Numbered from the stretch's first letter, positions 1 to 13,130 are shown. The stretch: 64,000 bases of DNA from Euonymus europaeus (GCA_963580455.1 OY756967.1:6470501-6534500); one strand, 5' to 3'. Numbers and translations are program-made. Notes: a model not told the origin generated them from the sequence alone.

Positions 1-1356
1 TCTTCTAATACAAGCAGATTAGAAGTTGAACTTGAGTTCTCACATTTAGTATGTTTTTGAGAAGGCTTTGAATATTGTCGACATTTAGTGGAATATATTT
101 TACTATTTTCAATGTTTGGTGTCCAGTCAGAGATAACTTCTGTGCGGTTGTGCATCCACTAATCCTTCCAGCTACACATCCACAGTAGGTGCTGTTGTGC
201 AGCACTGTCAGATTACTACCACCAATTAATTTTTAAATCTCGAAACCTTTTGATGCTACATATTATTTTTTTAACTTCCTGTTTGACATTCTCAAATGTT
301 CGCCTTTAAGATTTGTGAAAGCTGAATTTTTATGATCTGGGCACTTGCTTCAGATGTAGATTCTGGTGGAGCTATTCCCATGAACATATGACAAAAAAAC
401 ATTTTGAAGAAAAGCAAGGAAATCTACCGGTAGAACTCCTTTTTTATACTGTATCACTGATAAGATGGCTATCTTGTTTTTCCAGATATTGATACAATAG
501 GATGAGCATGTTTCTCTACGTGCACAGAGATTAGTGACTATATGCCTAATTAAACCATCGGGAAGCGCTGCCTCCTTTTTGGTTGTCATTTACAGGTTTG
601 GTATATATCTTTGATTCTTTACCAAATTATTTGTAAAATCTTTCTTTCCCTGCAAAGCTGCAGCATAGAAATTCAATATGCTTCCCTGTATCTTCATTGC
701 CCCTTATTATTTTCTTTGTTATCATATTGTGATTATTATTTAGACTGATTTTAGCAAATTTGTTTGAACCCTAGATTATACCATGTAAATCCAAGAAATT
801 ATGTTTTCATTTTGGTCTTATATAAAACACATGATATTATCGTTTGTATTAAATCTTTGTCCTCTTTACTTCCTCCATATTCCATCATACTTTTCGTATT
901 TTTATAACCATGAACAGTAGACCTGATAAGATTCTACACAGATTATTTCAAGACGTTAGGTCTTGACTTGCCTACTCATGCACAACAAAGTAATGAGGGC
1001 CATTGTCATAGCAAACAGCGCCTTTTAGTACATTCTGACGAAAAGAGAAAGACTAGCTCATTGTTTTTCTGAATGTATGCTTTTAAATTTTCATCAGAAA
1101 CAGGCAAACAGCTATTTCTTTTGTTAAGACAACACATAACACTCTCATCATCTCAAATGTCAAAGTCTACTTGCTGTATGTGGATCTTTATGAAACTTCG
1201 TTTTAAAAACTGATGGTTACTATACCAATTGTAATATGATGTGCCAATTGGATCAATTATTTAAGAAAGTTAATAGAATTTTGCATCATAGCAAACTGAC
1301 TATTATTTTATCAACAACAGGAAGAGTTGGACTCTGGTTGATTGGAAGTGGTCCAG
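1..1356. other. upstream region of the ACR gene, no coding gene seen
   Basis: No open frame here resembles a known protein. The sequence is AT-rich and lies directly upstream of the ACR start codon. A pyrimidine/CAACAG acceptor-like site ends at 1320, 36 bases before the ATG, so a 5' UTR intron is plausible, but I cannot place its donor or the transcription start. The promoter presumably lies in this interval (inference). Confidence 0.5.
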
Positions 1357-4300
1357 ATGCCTACAGATAGTTGGGCATACTTTGATCCAGAATATGAGAA
1401 CTTGAGCAACAGAATCAACCCTCCAAGGTAGTTCCCATAAAAAAAAAATTCAATCTATAAAAGCTTTGCTTTGTCCATACAAACAGGACAGCTTTATCGT
1501 AGCACACATTCCACGATGTATTGTTATTTGAAAATATGTATTCCTCACCAGATTCCAGGAATTACATCAGCCATGGTGTATTGGTAATACAAGTACTTTG
1601 TTCTTTTATCACATTCTCTTTTCAGCACATCCAAATTTCTTTTACAGGGTCTCTGTAGACAACTCTAGTTTGGGTGACTGTACCCTGATCAAGGTAAGCT
1701 TCAAACAACTGCTGTAAATAATGCACTTTCTCATTTTCATGAATAATTCGATCAAGTTGCCTCATGTAAATTCTTGTGCCTTGGGAATAAAGGTGCATCG
1801 TTATATATAAACAGACACAAAAACATAGGTATATGCGGCTTTTCACATTCCTGATTAAATTCTATCATGTATAGACATAAAGATTATATCTTCTATTAAG
1901 TTCAAATTAAATGAAAAGCTAATTCATTTCATGTGTATATAGTTCTCTTGTTTAAAAGATAGTGAGAATACCTTGGAAATGAAAGATTAATAAATGTGTT
2001 TTGCAGGTTGACAGTATGAACAAACCTGGGATATTGCTTGAAGTTGTGCAAATCCTATCAGACCTTGACCTGACCATCACCAAGGCTTACATATCCTCTG
2101 ATGGGGGATGGTTTATGGACAGTACGTATATGCTAATATTGATCTTTCCTTAATGTTCAGATGGTGCCTTCATTATCCAAGCTTTCTCCGTATTTGCCTC
2201 TGTTTCTCTGACTCTCTTTCTGACTGATAAAACAAATTCTCACTGCTTTATTGTCATCGCATGCTAAATTGAAGATAAAAAAAAGTTGAAGATTTTTCAT
2301 CCCTTGGATTATATTTTTTTTCTGTAAGGATGATTTTTCCTTTGTAACTTCACATTTTCATAGTTCCTGGCTACCGCACTTGGCACAAAAAAAATTTGCA
2401 TTGAACAAAGAGTTCAGAAGGCACCATCGTCTAGGTCTTGTTCTGTCCTCCCTTCTTGCCCCTCTTGGCGTCTCACACTGAACAAATTGTTTGTGCTCTA
2501 ATTTTTTTTCTTTTCTTTCTGTAAACAGTTTTTCATGTCACTGATCAACACGGCAAGAAGATTACAGATCACAACACTATCAACCACATAGAGAAGGTAT
2601 GTGCCTCCCTTTTCAACATATGCACTCTCTGTGTCTCTGATTCCTGACTTGGCATCTATCAGAACTTGGAGTATCATCAAGAAAGCGTAACTACTTCAAA
2701 GTAGATAATTCATAGCTAGATGAAAACTTGAATATATGTGGAACACATGAACGTGACATGTTAAGCTATTTATATGCCTGAATGCACGTGGTATAGCATA
2801 AATTGTTTGAAAGTGCCACATCATTTTTCACCTGTTCAAGAGTTAGCGCTCATCTATTGTTCTTTCTTGGACATTCATGAGAAAAGCATAGACATCGAAT
2901 TGATCTAATTCCTCTCATAATTGGAAAGCCTTCTTGGTAAGTTCAGAAGGCATATAATGCGTTCCTCAATATTCCTATTTTTGTGATTTCTTCCTCTCTA
3001 CATAGGATCTCTGGGAGAAGTTTCCTGATCATTTTGTGTTGCAACAGGCTCTAGGACCTAAAAGCCATAATATAGATGGAGCAAAGACTTCACCAGGCAA
3101 GCAGGTTGGGGTCCACTCAATTGGAGATCACACAGCAATTGAACTAACTGGCAGGGATCGTCCAGGTCTCTTATCTGAGATAACTGCTGTCCTTGCTAAT
3201 CTTCACTTTAATGTGGTTGCTGCTGAAGTTTGGACCCACAATAGGCGGATAGCATGTGTACTTTATGTCAATGATAATAACACAGGCCGTGCAGTGGATG
3301 ACCCAACTAGATTATCTGTTATGGAGGAGCAGCTCAAGAATATCCTATGTGGGTGTGAGGATGACGAACAAGTGGCTCGCACCAGCTTCTCCATGGGTTT
3401 CACCCATATTGACCGGCGGCTCCACCAAATGTTGTTTTCTGACAGGGATTATGAAGGTAGTGGACTGGCACCTGCGGTTGATTATCCTACCTCGTATAAA
3501 CCAAAAATCACAGTTGAACGTTGTGATGACAAGGGGTACTCTATGGTTACTGTACGCAGCAAAGACAGGGCAAAACTTATGTTTGATATTGTCTGCACCC
3601 TTACGGACATGCAATATGTCGTTTTTCATGCAACCATTTCATCAGATGGCCCTTATGCGTTGCAGGTACATACATAAAAACTCCGGCAATTCTTTCCAAC
3701 TTCAAAACAATTTCTGATTATGACACTGATAACTTTCGGCATTGATAAATGGATAAACATCTACATAGAAAAGATGAATCTCTGGCAAGTTGTAAACTTG
3801 CATCACAGTAACAAAGAGGTCGTGAGCTCAATTTCTGGAAATAGCATCTCTAATATGTAGCAGTTAGGCTGAGTATATCTTGCCTTTTCTGGACCTGCTT
3901 CTTTTGTAGGAGTTTTTTATGGGAATTGTTTTCCTTTTTATTAGCATAGAAAGTGCATATTCTCGTTAATGTACCGCATGTGAAAAAAAAATTACTTGTT
4001 TTATTACGTGCAACAAAATTCACCTATGGCAAGTGATCAACCATGTTATTTTTGTAATCGGACTAAATATTAATTTAAGAGTTTCTTCCTTGGGCTATAT
4101 GCTGCAACTTGTGAATTATGACGAGCCTTTTGAATGAATTCACTTGCTTTTCATTATAGGTGGATCTATTACAGTTCATGACAAAAACCTGTTTATGTAT
4201 AATTTTCTATGTATACCCCAAAATTGATGTCATTACTGATCTTTTCTGTTTGAGAGGTGGATATGCTAATTTTTCTTGCAAACACAAAGAGTAACAAAAA

Positions 4301-5626
4301 AAAAGCTATCGTTGTACCAGATATTGACTTTACTGAAGTACCCTGACATGGTATGAATTTTTAGGAGTACTATATTCGTCACTTAGATGGCTGTGTACTT
4401 GATACTGAGAGAGAGAAGCAGAGGGTCATTAAGTGTATTGAAGCAGCTATTCAAAGAAGAGTAAGCGAGGTGAGTCTTGCGTCCTAACATATTGCAGTCA
4501 TTTTTAGTCTTTTCAATAGTGTAGATACAAAATCTACAGTAGTTACTAGGTTAAGATAAAAACAAATAAATTATATTTGTGGTTTGACAATAGGGTTCTT
4601 AGTCTCGTGAAAGTAAAAAACTAGCCGGAAAATTTCCATCAAAATAAGTATTTTGATAATAGGTTTATGTCATAGCCTACAGTCGGGAGTGTTAGAAAAA
4701 TATATGAAAATCGAGATATTATAGTTTCCTCTATTATGGCTCAATCATGTGTTGTTCTGCGGTTCCCCATTGCTAATTATGTTTGATATAATTTTTGGCC
4801 TTGTTAATGACCCTATTGATAGGCGTATATGTGGTTCAGTGGTAGAGTTGCAATGGTGCAACCTAAATATCACAGATTTCATCAAGTCTTTCCGCATTAT
4901 GTGGGGTAACCGGGTAAGGTATGAAAACATCCTGCTAATTTTCAACCCTGCCCACTGCGGAAATTTTGTGCAAGAGAGATGTTTACCTTTTACCATAGAG
5001 ACCCCATGGAAGTTTGGATACATTACGTATTCCCATGTATCGTTCATTATGTCTTCTTATGGTTAGAAGTTCTATATTTTTATGATATAGATGAATGTGT
5101 TGTAAAAGGTTTGGACAAACTGTGGATCAAATAAGCATTAGTCATTTCCTGCTCTAATTTTGTACCTAACAAGGCAATTTAATGAGGAATATATTAAGTA
5201 TAGTTAATAGTTGATATCTTCATTTCTTTTTTCTAACATGATTTTGGTTATACAAATATATGAATCATTAACGTCTCTGTGTCTACAATCATGAACATTC
5301 AGGGTGTAAGCCTGGAGGTCTGTGCAAAAGATAGGGTAGGCTTGCTATCTGAAGTTACTAGGGTTCTACGAGAGAATGGATTGTCAGTCACCAGAGCTGG
5401 CGTTAGCACGGTTGGAGAGCAAGCAATGAATGTCTTCTATGTGAGCGACGCATCTGGGAATCCAGTGGACAAGAAAACTATTGAAGCCCTGAGTAGAGAA
5501 ATTGGCCACACAATGATGGTTAATGTGAAGAAACCACCAGGTGCACAATCCAAGGAAAATGAGGTTAGTGGTTTGGCCAAAACATTCTTCTTCTTCGGCA
5601 ACTTATTGGAAAGGTTCAAGGCCTGA
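1357..5626 (+). CDS. ACR3: ACT domain-containing protein ACR3-like (seven exons)
   Basis: Exons at 1357-1427, 1648-1693, 2007-2121, 2529-2596, 3048-3665, 4365-4469 and 5303-5626 all obey GT-AG and join without a frame break to 448 codons plus TGA, close to the length of Arabidopsis ACR3. Four ACT domains are readable, near residues 39-110, 126-205, 254-330 and 342-420. Each carries a DRxGLLSE-like turn, for example [30 protein letters not shown] and [10 protein letters not shown]. The N-terminal [15 protein letters not shown] and GGWFMD blocks are typical of the ACR family. The start ATG places FDPEYE nine residues in, as in the family. ACR proteins are thought to be amino-acid-sensing regulatory proteins; ligand and cellular role are not visible here. 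Exon 5 has two possible acceptors (3005 and 3047); the second gives the family-length product. The ACR3 assignment over paralogues ACR1/4/6/8 rests on remembered similarity. Confidence 0.92.
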
Positions 5627-5800
5627 AAAGTTACGTGAATATGAGGAGCAACTAGCAAGGACATGTAGATGTACAGAATAAGTAGTAATAAGGCTGGACA
5701 AGGTAGGCAGGGCTTCCGATTGAATGCTCGGTGTAAGAAAATGGATGGAAATAATGAATTTTAACTTGCAACTGTTGCTTGCTGTCATTTCTTCTCTTCC

Positions 5801-5806
5801 AATAAA
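5801..5806 (+). terminator. putative polyadenylation signal of the ACR gene
   Basis: An AATAAA hexamer lies 175 bases after the TGA of the ACR coding sequence, inside a T-rich 3' region. The position fits a plant 3' UTR. Plant poly(A) signals are loose, so the actual cleavage site is unknown. Confidence 0.45.
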
Positions 5807-5879
5807 TAAGGGCCTTTGTCAACGCTAAGCTAGCTTTTTGTGATAATATGTAGTGTTAACCGACATGCTCTCTTTGTGA

Positions 5880-6240
5880 ATTTGTTAATGTTGAAAATAG
5901 ATTGCCACGCCCGATCGCACAATCGATCGTGGAATTGGGCATCCAAGACTGTCCAAGCCTTTGAAGTGGCAGATTGCAGCTCCCGATTCAGCATCGGATA
6001 ACATACAGTGTATTCTTTCCTTTCCAGCATAGCACGGTTCATGAGTTCTGTCATTCCATTTTGTTGCGGAGTTTCTCTAACTGTGAAATGTTTTTGGATA
6101 CCTCATTCTGGCATAATTGCATGAATGAATTAAAAGTGTATTCTTCACTATTATCGAAACAAAACACCTTGATTTTTTTGCTAGTCTGATTCTCCATGAT
6201 TTTCTTCCACCTCACAAACGTCTCTAGGAATTAATCAATT
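5880..6240 (-). pseudogene. Ty1/copia integrase fragment, degenerate
   Basis: The minus-strand translation, changing frame at least once, gives a MENQTSKKIKVF segment, then DNSEEYTFNSFMQLC and TPQQNGMTELMNRAML. These match the end of the copia integrase core, whose hallmarks are a DNG-E-F block and the TPQQNGVAER-NRT motif. After about 6020 the similarity fades. No LTRs are attached. It is a broken retrotransposon scrap starting about 70 bases beyond the ACR poly(A) signal. Confidence 0.7.
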
Positions 6241-7129
6241 ATCACATGGCAGACTCCAAAATCCCTCTAGACGAGATTGGATTTACTTGACGTGAAGTCT
6301 TTACTCACCCAAATAGAATGAAAATTCATAACTTAGAATTTAGTATTTTGACCAACTTAAGTCCATTGATAGGACATGTTTTTAGCCCAGCTCACGCAGC
6401 CCAACATCAATGCGGCCTACTCCAACAATCTGGATTCTTTGTAGCCATGAATAGGGTGTAAACAATTTCATAATTACCAATTATGTGAGTTGATTGTTGG
6501 TTATTGAGAAATTAATGGAATGAATATGGTAGAGTTAATGGTAAATTGGTTTTTGAGTGTGAAACTAGATTGTTAGCAAAGTCAAGTCTTGTTATGAATC
6601 TTCTTTCATAAGATTAGGTGACTATCCTTATGCCTTCATCATAAATCAAGAAACCGATGGCCTCCATATTTGTATTGAAGTCTTCATGCCCAATTTCCAT
6701 TGCACTTGCATGATTGTTAATATCACACAATTCATTGTGCATGATTGTGTGTGTTTGCAATACTACTTTGAATATGAGAATTGATTACCCATCGGCATGG
6801 ATTATAGAATAGATTTCTTTAATTAATTATTAAATCAAACCGTTTACATTACTCATTGTATGTGAATCTCGTGATTGAATTGGCCATGTTTATTTTCTTG
6901 CATGATATTTATCATTCTTCCTGAATTGCATATTTGCATTGCATTGCATTCTCTTAGAGGTTAATCTTTTCGTCCTTGTGGGCTCGATTCAAGACTTTCA
7001 AAAATTATTACTTGCCTATACCCTAAACTTAGGGTAAGTACATACACTCACATTTAGGTGTCAGTTACCTCTCACATTTAGGTGTCAGTTACCTCACAAG
7101 CATGGAATCGTCCTACCTCAATATTAGTG
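6241..7129. other. AT-rich spacer with a short tandem duplication
   Basis: No gene or recognisable element. A 24-base direct tandem duplication at 7048-7071 and 7072-7095 (unit beginning tcacatttaggtg) is the only visible structure. Confidence 0.5.
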
Positions 7130-7830
7130 TCCAAAAACTACTGATGAGATTGAGAACGTGAGAAAGGTACCTTATGCTTCTGCAGTAGTTAGTCTTATGT
7201 AATGATGTGTACAAGACCAGATATTTGCTATATGGTTGGCCTAGTTGGCAGATATCAGTCTAACCCTAGCATGAAATATTGGATTGCAGTCAAGCATGTA
7301 CTCAAGTATCTTAGGAGAATGAAGGATTACATGCTTGTCGATAAGGTTGATTACCTTATACCTCTAGGATATAAAGATTTAGATTTCCAATCTAACGGAG
7401 TTCTAGGAAGTTTACCTCAAGATACGTGTTTACCTTGGGAGGTGGAGCCATAAGTTGGAGGAGTGCAAAGCAGAAATGCATAGCAGACTCCACCGTGAAA
7501 GTGGAGTATGTAGCAGCCTCTAAGGTAGCTAGAGAATCTGTATGGCTAAAGAATTTCCTAATAAATATAGGTGTGGTATACAATCAGTGCAATCAACTAT
7601 AACACTTTATTGTGTTAGTAGTGGTGCAGTTGCTAAATCGAAGGAATCTAGAGCTCTTTCCAAAGAAAAACACATTGAGCATAAGTATCACCTGATTTGA
7701 GAGATTGTGCAAAGAGGCGATGTCATTGTGACCAACATTGCATTAGCAAAAAATCTGGCAGGCCCATTGATAAAGTGCCTATCAACACAAGTTTTTTGAA
7801 ATACACTCATTGAGATAGTTTATAAGTCCA
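7130..7830 (+). pseudogene. Ty1/copia RT C-terminus and RNase H relic
   Basis: In shifting frames the + strand reads TRPDICYMVGLVGRYQSNP, then WIAVKHVLKYLRR and KDYMLV, then SWRSAKQKCIADST and VEYVAAS, and finally KHIEHKYHL and RGDVIV. This is the order of the copia RNase H module, from the end of reverse transcriptase to the polyprotein C-terminus. Stops and at least two frame changes make it non-functional. It points the opposite way to the integrase relic at 5880-6240, so the two are not one simple element. Confidence 0.8.
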
Positions 7831-8268
7831 TTACTTAAGTACTCGACTCCTCGATCTGATCAAAGACTTTTTATGGTAATACCATGTCTTATTACGGGTT
7901 CGTAAACGAACACGTGTTGTAAATAGTACTACTCATTTGAGTTATATTGTAGTCTCAAAAATTTAGAAACATATTAAAATATTTAAATAAGATGGGGAAA
8001 ATTAAATTGTGAATTTGGGTTCGAAAATACCTTAAATTGGGTTAAATTTGATTAATAATCATAAAAGAAATGTGGTATTCAAGTACAATGGCAGAATTGT
8101 GAATTTTGAAAATTTTAAGAGATAAGTCAATCTTTTAATAGACAAAAAAAAAATGAAGCATAGAATTCGCACAACCACCCCTTCTCCTATTATTCTTCAT
8201 CTACCCATGGGTTTCTTCCAACCCTTCCACTTCTCCAGCATCAACCAGTAGTTGTCCACCCCCAATCA

Positions 8269-8703
8269 TGTTGGGATGATAAAATGATTAGCTAGATGGT
8301 AGGCACAAACACACAAATAAGAAGATGACACAAGAAGATTACGTGGTTCGGCCACCTATTTGGCCTACATCCACGGAGCCACTGGGAAAGATTCTATTCA
8401 CCACTTTTGAGTTACAAGCACTCAAGAGTTTTCTCTCAACTCTCTTTTGCTCTCACTCTTCTCTTTTCTCTTTTTTTTTCTCTCTCTCTCTACACATTAC
8501 AAAGAGTCTTCCTCTTATATAGATAAGAGTCATGCACAAGTCCCACTCTCTCAAGAGTTCCAAAGCTATAATAAATAGCATGTGCATCAACACCACATCA
8601 AGTTCTACACCAAACTTGATACCTGCACCAAGAAGGTGTAATTCCAAGACTCAATTAATGTTGAAGTGTCCCAAGGAACCATAATGAAGACTCCACCATA
8701 ACA
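8269..8703 (-). repeat. copia 3' LTR
   Basis: Direct repeat of 12693-13130, beginning TGTTGGGATGAT and ending CATAACA on the + strand. It contains a CT-rich run near 8440-8500. On the element's strand it follows the RNase H region; the polypurine tract just inside 8703 is poorly conserved. Confidence 0.9.
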
Positions 8704-8761
8704 AATATCCAACTTGGAGACTTCATGAATCTTCCCAGTTAATTGCTCATCTCTAGGTTGC

Positions 8762-11640
8762 TCAAGCCTGAAGGTACACCAAAGCTACACAAAGTTTCAA
8801 CTTTTCACCTGTCACAATCTTTGTCAACATATCAGCAAGATTTTTTCCTCTATCAATCTTCTCAAGCTTCAGTTCATCATTTTCAAGAAGACTTCTCACA
8901 TAATGATATCTTGTCTTGATATGCTTCGTATTTGAATGATACACGGGATTTTTTGCAAGAAATATTGCACTTTGACTGTCACTATACACCGTTCTGATTG
9001 TACTCCCACAATCTAATTCTAATAAGAATTTTTGCAGCCATTCCATTTTCTTTGCTTCTTCAATGATAGCGATGTACTCAGCCTCCGTAGTTGATAGCGC
9101 AACTACCTTCTATAACTTTGACGACCATGAGATAGCTGCGCTACCTAGTGTAGAAATGAATCTGGTAGTACTCTTACTACTATCTACATTATCTCCATAA
9201 TCAACATCCATGAATACCTTAGGCATTGGTCTGCCTTCAGCAAAACACAAACATATGTATCTGGTTCCCTTGAGATACAACAGTATCCATTTTATTTCCT
9301 CCCAGTGTTTCTTCCTTGAATTATGTATGTCTGCTCATAGCTCCCACTGCGAATGCAATATCTAATCGCGTACAGACCGTTGCATACATGAGACTCCCGA
9401 CTGTTGATGCATACGATACTTTCTTCATGTAAGCTCTTTCTACATTAGTCTTAGGTGATTGGTTCTAAGACAATTTGTGATGATTAGCCAAAGATGTGCT
9501 TACAACCTTGGAACCATCCATGTTAAATCTCTTGAGAACACGATCGATATACTCTGTTTGGGATAACTGCGGAGTTCCCTCCCGAAGATCTCTCTGAATC
9601 CTCATACCAATGATCTGTCTTGCTAGACCTAGATCATTCATGTCAAATTTACTAGATAGTTGTTTCTTGAGGTAGTCAATGTCTTCCATGTTAGGTCCTG
9701 CAATTAGCATGTCGTCCATATATAACAACATGACAACATATGAACCTTTCTCTATCTTGACATAATAGTAATAATCATACTCACACCTTTTGTACCTAGT
9801 TTCTTTCATGAAACTATCAAATTTGCTGTACCATTGTCTCAGTGCCTGCTTCACCCAATACAAACTCTTCTTTGGTTTGCATACTTGGTCCTCCTTTCCT
9901 TTGACCTTGAAACCATCATGTTGAATCATGAAAATATCCTCTTGAAGATCACCATGAAAAAACATCATCTTCACACCCATCTGCTCAAGTTGCCAATTAC
10001 CATCAGTAACTAAGGAAAGAATCAGTCTGATTGTTGAAAGTTTTACTACTAGTGAAAATATCTCTGAATAATAAATGTCTTTCCTCTACTTGAACCCCTT
10101 TGCAACTAGTCTCGCCATGTACCGCTTACTACCATCAGGTTCATCCTTTATTCGATAGACTCATTTATTGTGTAGTGCTTTCTTCCCTGGTGGGAGTTCC
10201 CAAGTCTCATTCTTTGACAGAGACTCCATCTCGCTTTGCATTGCTAGCTCCCACTTGCTCGAATCTCCATCTTTCAAAGCTTCTTGGTAGCTTTCAAGTT
10301 CACCTCCATCTGTCAGCATAATATAATTAAGAGTAGGTGAAAACCTGTTAGATGGTCTTATCATTCGTATTGACCGATGAACAATATTAGGTGTAAATGG
10401 TTTATCATCTCTGATAAGCTCTTTCAATGGGCTTTGTGGTGGTTCCTCTTGTATTGCCTGAGGAACAATGATTTGATAATCAACAACCATTGTATTTATG
10501 CTTGATGCAATATCATCATTAAAACTTTCTAGATCAACAACAATTTGAGACTTCTTCTGAACATTTTCTTTTGCTTTTCTATCGTTGTACATGACCGTCT
10601 CATCAAACACCACATTTTGGCTCCTAACGGCCTTGTGACAGTTCTCATCCCAAAAATGATAACCAAACTCCTTATCACCATAGCCAATAAAATAAAAACT
10701 TTCAAGTGAGGTAGTTTTACCTCTTTTCCACTCTTTTACCTCTTTTCCACTCTAGACTTCCTTTGGTAACTTGTACTCTAGTTGGACAGATGGACTACGA
10801 TCGATTAGATAGGCATCTGTTCTTATTGCATTAGCTCAGAACATCAATAGTATACTTGAATGCAACCGCATACTTCTGGCTCGTTCAATCAGGGTTCTGT
10901 TCATACGTTTTGCTACCCCATTCTATTGTAGAGTACTTGGGATAGTTTTCTCCAACCGTATGCCATTTTTTAGACAAAACTTCTTGAACCCAACAAGCGC
11001 ATATTCACCACTATTATCTGATTGCAGACATTTCACCTTCAAATCGGTCTCGATCTCGACCATAGCTTTCCAAGTTTTGAACATTTCAAATACGTCTGAG
11101 TTCTATATGATGTAGTACAACCAAACTTTCCTGCTAGCATCATCGATAAAAGTCACAAAATACCTAGATCCATTTAAAGATTCAACAAGAGCTGGACCCC
11201 ACACGTCCGTGTATAGCAACTCCAACTGAGTCGATCGTGGTGTTCTACCATTTTTCAGGAAAGATACTCGCTTCTGCTTTCGCATCACGCACCCTTCACA
11301 TACAATCGAGTCACAAAGCTCAAGATTTGGAATTTTTCCTTGTGACAGTTGCATATTTATTCATTTTAGACTCATATGGCCAAGAGGGTTGTGCTACAAC
11401 TTACTATCAGCTTTACCATCAGCAACTACCAGTGAATCTTAACAATCCGTTGTCATATATAAGGTGCCACGCTTACTACCACGTGCAATCACTCGAGAAG
11501 CTTTAGTGACTTTCCATTTTCCTTCACTAAATAACACTAACTGTCCCTATGCGTCCAATTGACCGATAGAAATTAAATTTCTTTTCAACCCTAGAATATG
11601 ACGAACTTGCGTTAGCAACTAGGTAGATTTATTTGGAAGT
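8762..11640 (-). pseudogene. copia pol: integrase, reverse transcriptase, RNase H (broken)
   Basis: Reading from high to low coordinates, 11103-11354 holds the GAG-pre-integrase end and start of the integrase core (LLYTDVWGPA, GSRYFVTFIDDASRKVWLY). 10620-11100 holds the rest of integrase with several stops. 10161-10613 is the linker and RT start (WELAMQSEMESL). 9465-9980 is RT with FFHGDLQEDIFM, KSLYWVKQALRQWY and the catalytic LLYMDDML, where plant copia usually has YVDD. 8762-9046 is RNase H (TVYSDSQSAIFLAKNPVYH, HIKTRYHYVR). These are the domains that copy element RNA and insert the DNA. In-frame stops between the blocks make the frame non-functional. Confidence 0.9.
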
Positions 11641-11654
11641 GGAAACCTCACTTC

Positions 11655-12650
11655 TCACATTCCTACCACTGCAAGTTCTTCACCATCTGCAAGAAACACC
11701 TTCCCGTAATCACCCGAGGTATAATTATGAAGTACCTCCTTGTGTTTAGTTGTATGAAATGAGGCACTTGAATCTAAAATCCAATCCTCCAAAGGACTCT
11801 CTTGTGCGATTAGAAGAGCATCTTTAACAATCTGTGCTTCATCACCAGCTTCAACCATGGAGGTCTGTTCTTTATTTTGCAACTTTTGACAAATCTTCTT
11901 TATATGACCACTTTTGCCACAATGCCAACACTCGACAGTCTTTCTGTCGTCTCTTGATTGACTTCTGCCTCTACTGGGATTTATTGATTTTGAACGACCA
12001 CCTGTCAATCTACGATTTTTGCTCCTGCCTCTACCTTGATTTTTCATATTATAGACTGTTTCAAAATTCAACCTTTCACCTGAATCTCACCGTCGAACTT
12101 CCTCAGCAAAAAGCAGATCTCGCATATTGTTGAAAGTAAGCTTTATCTTTCCTGAAAAATTGCTTACTGCTAATCGTATAGCTTCCCAGCTATTTGGTAA
12201 TGACGCCAATAGAATCAAAGCCTTCATCTCATATTCAAAATTGATTTAAACCAATGACAGGTTGTTCAGCAACATATTGAACTCATTCAGTTGGTTTGCG
12301 AGCTCAACTTCTTCTACCATCCGTAGGTTGAACAATTTCTTCATCAAGTATACTTTGTTATTTGCAGAGGGTGTCTCGTACATTCCTACCAAAGCTTTCA
12401 TCAAGCCTACAATTGTCTTCTTCTTTCTCACGTTTTGAGCCACATATCTACAGATTGTCAAACGGATCAGGTCAAGCACCTGACAATCTAAGAGATTCCA
12501 CTATTCTGTTGACATACTTTTAGGCTTTGTGCTAGAGAGTAGTTGATACAACTTCCTACCATAAAGATAGTCTTTTATCTGTATTCTCCAGTAACTAAAG
12601 TCATTTCCATCAAACTTCTCTATTTCTGCCATCTTTGTCTCGTCTGTCAT
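11655..12650 (-). pseudogene. copia gag and start of protease (broken)
   Basis: The probable gag ATG is at 12650-12648 on the minus strand, 28 bases inside the primer-binding site, and is followed by IEKFDGNDFSYW and IQIKDYLYGRKLY, typical of copia capsid proteins. A TAG stop interrupts it near 12495. Further stops or frame changes separate the segment at 12246-12479 (LFNLRM, LANQLNEFNMLL) from 11655-12071. The latter has basic GRSKSINPSRGRSQSRD repeats, a C-x2-C-x4-H-x4-C zinc knuckle (CWHCGKSGHIKKIC) and the protease active-site region WILDSSASFHT, where DSGAS is usual. Gag packages RNA; protease would cut the polyprotein. Confidence 0.88.
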
Positions 12651-12678
12651 TTTCTTCTATCACCGCTGAAATAACCAA

Positions 12679-12690
12679 GCTCTGATACCA
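12679..12690 (-). other. primer-binding site of the copia element (initiator Met tRNA type)
   Basis: On the minus strand the 12 bases read TGGTATCAGAGC, the usual plant copia primer-binding site complementary to the 3' end of initiator methionine tRNA. It lies two bases inside the 5' LTR boundary, which fixes the element's direction. Confidence 0.9.
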
Positions 12691-12692
12691 GT

Positions 12693-13130
12693 TGTTAGGA
12701 TGATAAAACGATCAGCTAGATGGTAGGTACAAACACACAAATAAGAAGATGACATAAGAAGATTATGTGGTTCGGCCACTTATTTGGCCTACGTCCACGG
12801 AGCAACTGAGAAACATTTTATTCACCACTTTTGGGTCACAAACACTCAAGAGTTTCCTCTTAACTCTCTTTTGCTCTCACTCTTCTCTCTTCTCTTTTTT
12901 CTCTCTCTCTCTCTCTCTACACATTACAAAGAGTCTCAGTTTTGCATAGATAAGAGTCTTGCACAAGTCCCACTCTCTCAAGAGTTCCAGAGCTATAATA
13001 AATAAAATGTGAATAAATATCTCATCAAGTACTACACCAAACTTGATACCCACACCAAGAAGGTGAAATTCCAAGACTCAATTAATGTTGAAGAGTCCCA
13101 AGGAACAATAATGACAACTCCACCATAACA
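12693..13130 (-). repeat. copia 5' LTR
   Basis: Mate of 8269-8703. It contains a longer CT dinucleotide run (about 12890-12920) than its partner. On the minus strand this copy is adjacent to the primer-binding site and would carry the promoter. Confidence 0.9.

Larger units (their letters stand above)
8269..13130 (-). mobile_element. Ty1/copia LTR retrotransposon, complete ends, decayed coding
   Basis: Two LTRs of about 435 bases (8269-8703 and 12693-13130) start TGTTRGGATGAT and end CATAACA on the + strand. They are flanked by the same five bases, AATCA, at 8264-8268 and 13131-13135, a clean target-site duplication. The element reads on the minus strand. A primer-binding site of the initiator-Met type lies one base or so inside the right-hand LTR, and gag, protease, integrase, RT and RNase H follow in copia order towards the left LTR. 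Stop codons interrupt every domain. The LTRs differ at many positions (roughly one in ten by eye), so the insertion is not recent. It sits at the left end of the Tat gypsy element 5' LTR. Confidence 0.93.

Noticed and set aside
4749..5066. Overlapping + and - open frames of about 100 codons
   Set aside because: They lie inside ACR intron 6, have no recognisable domain, and are mutual shadows.
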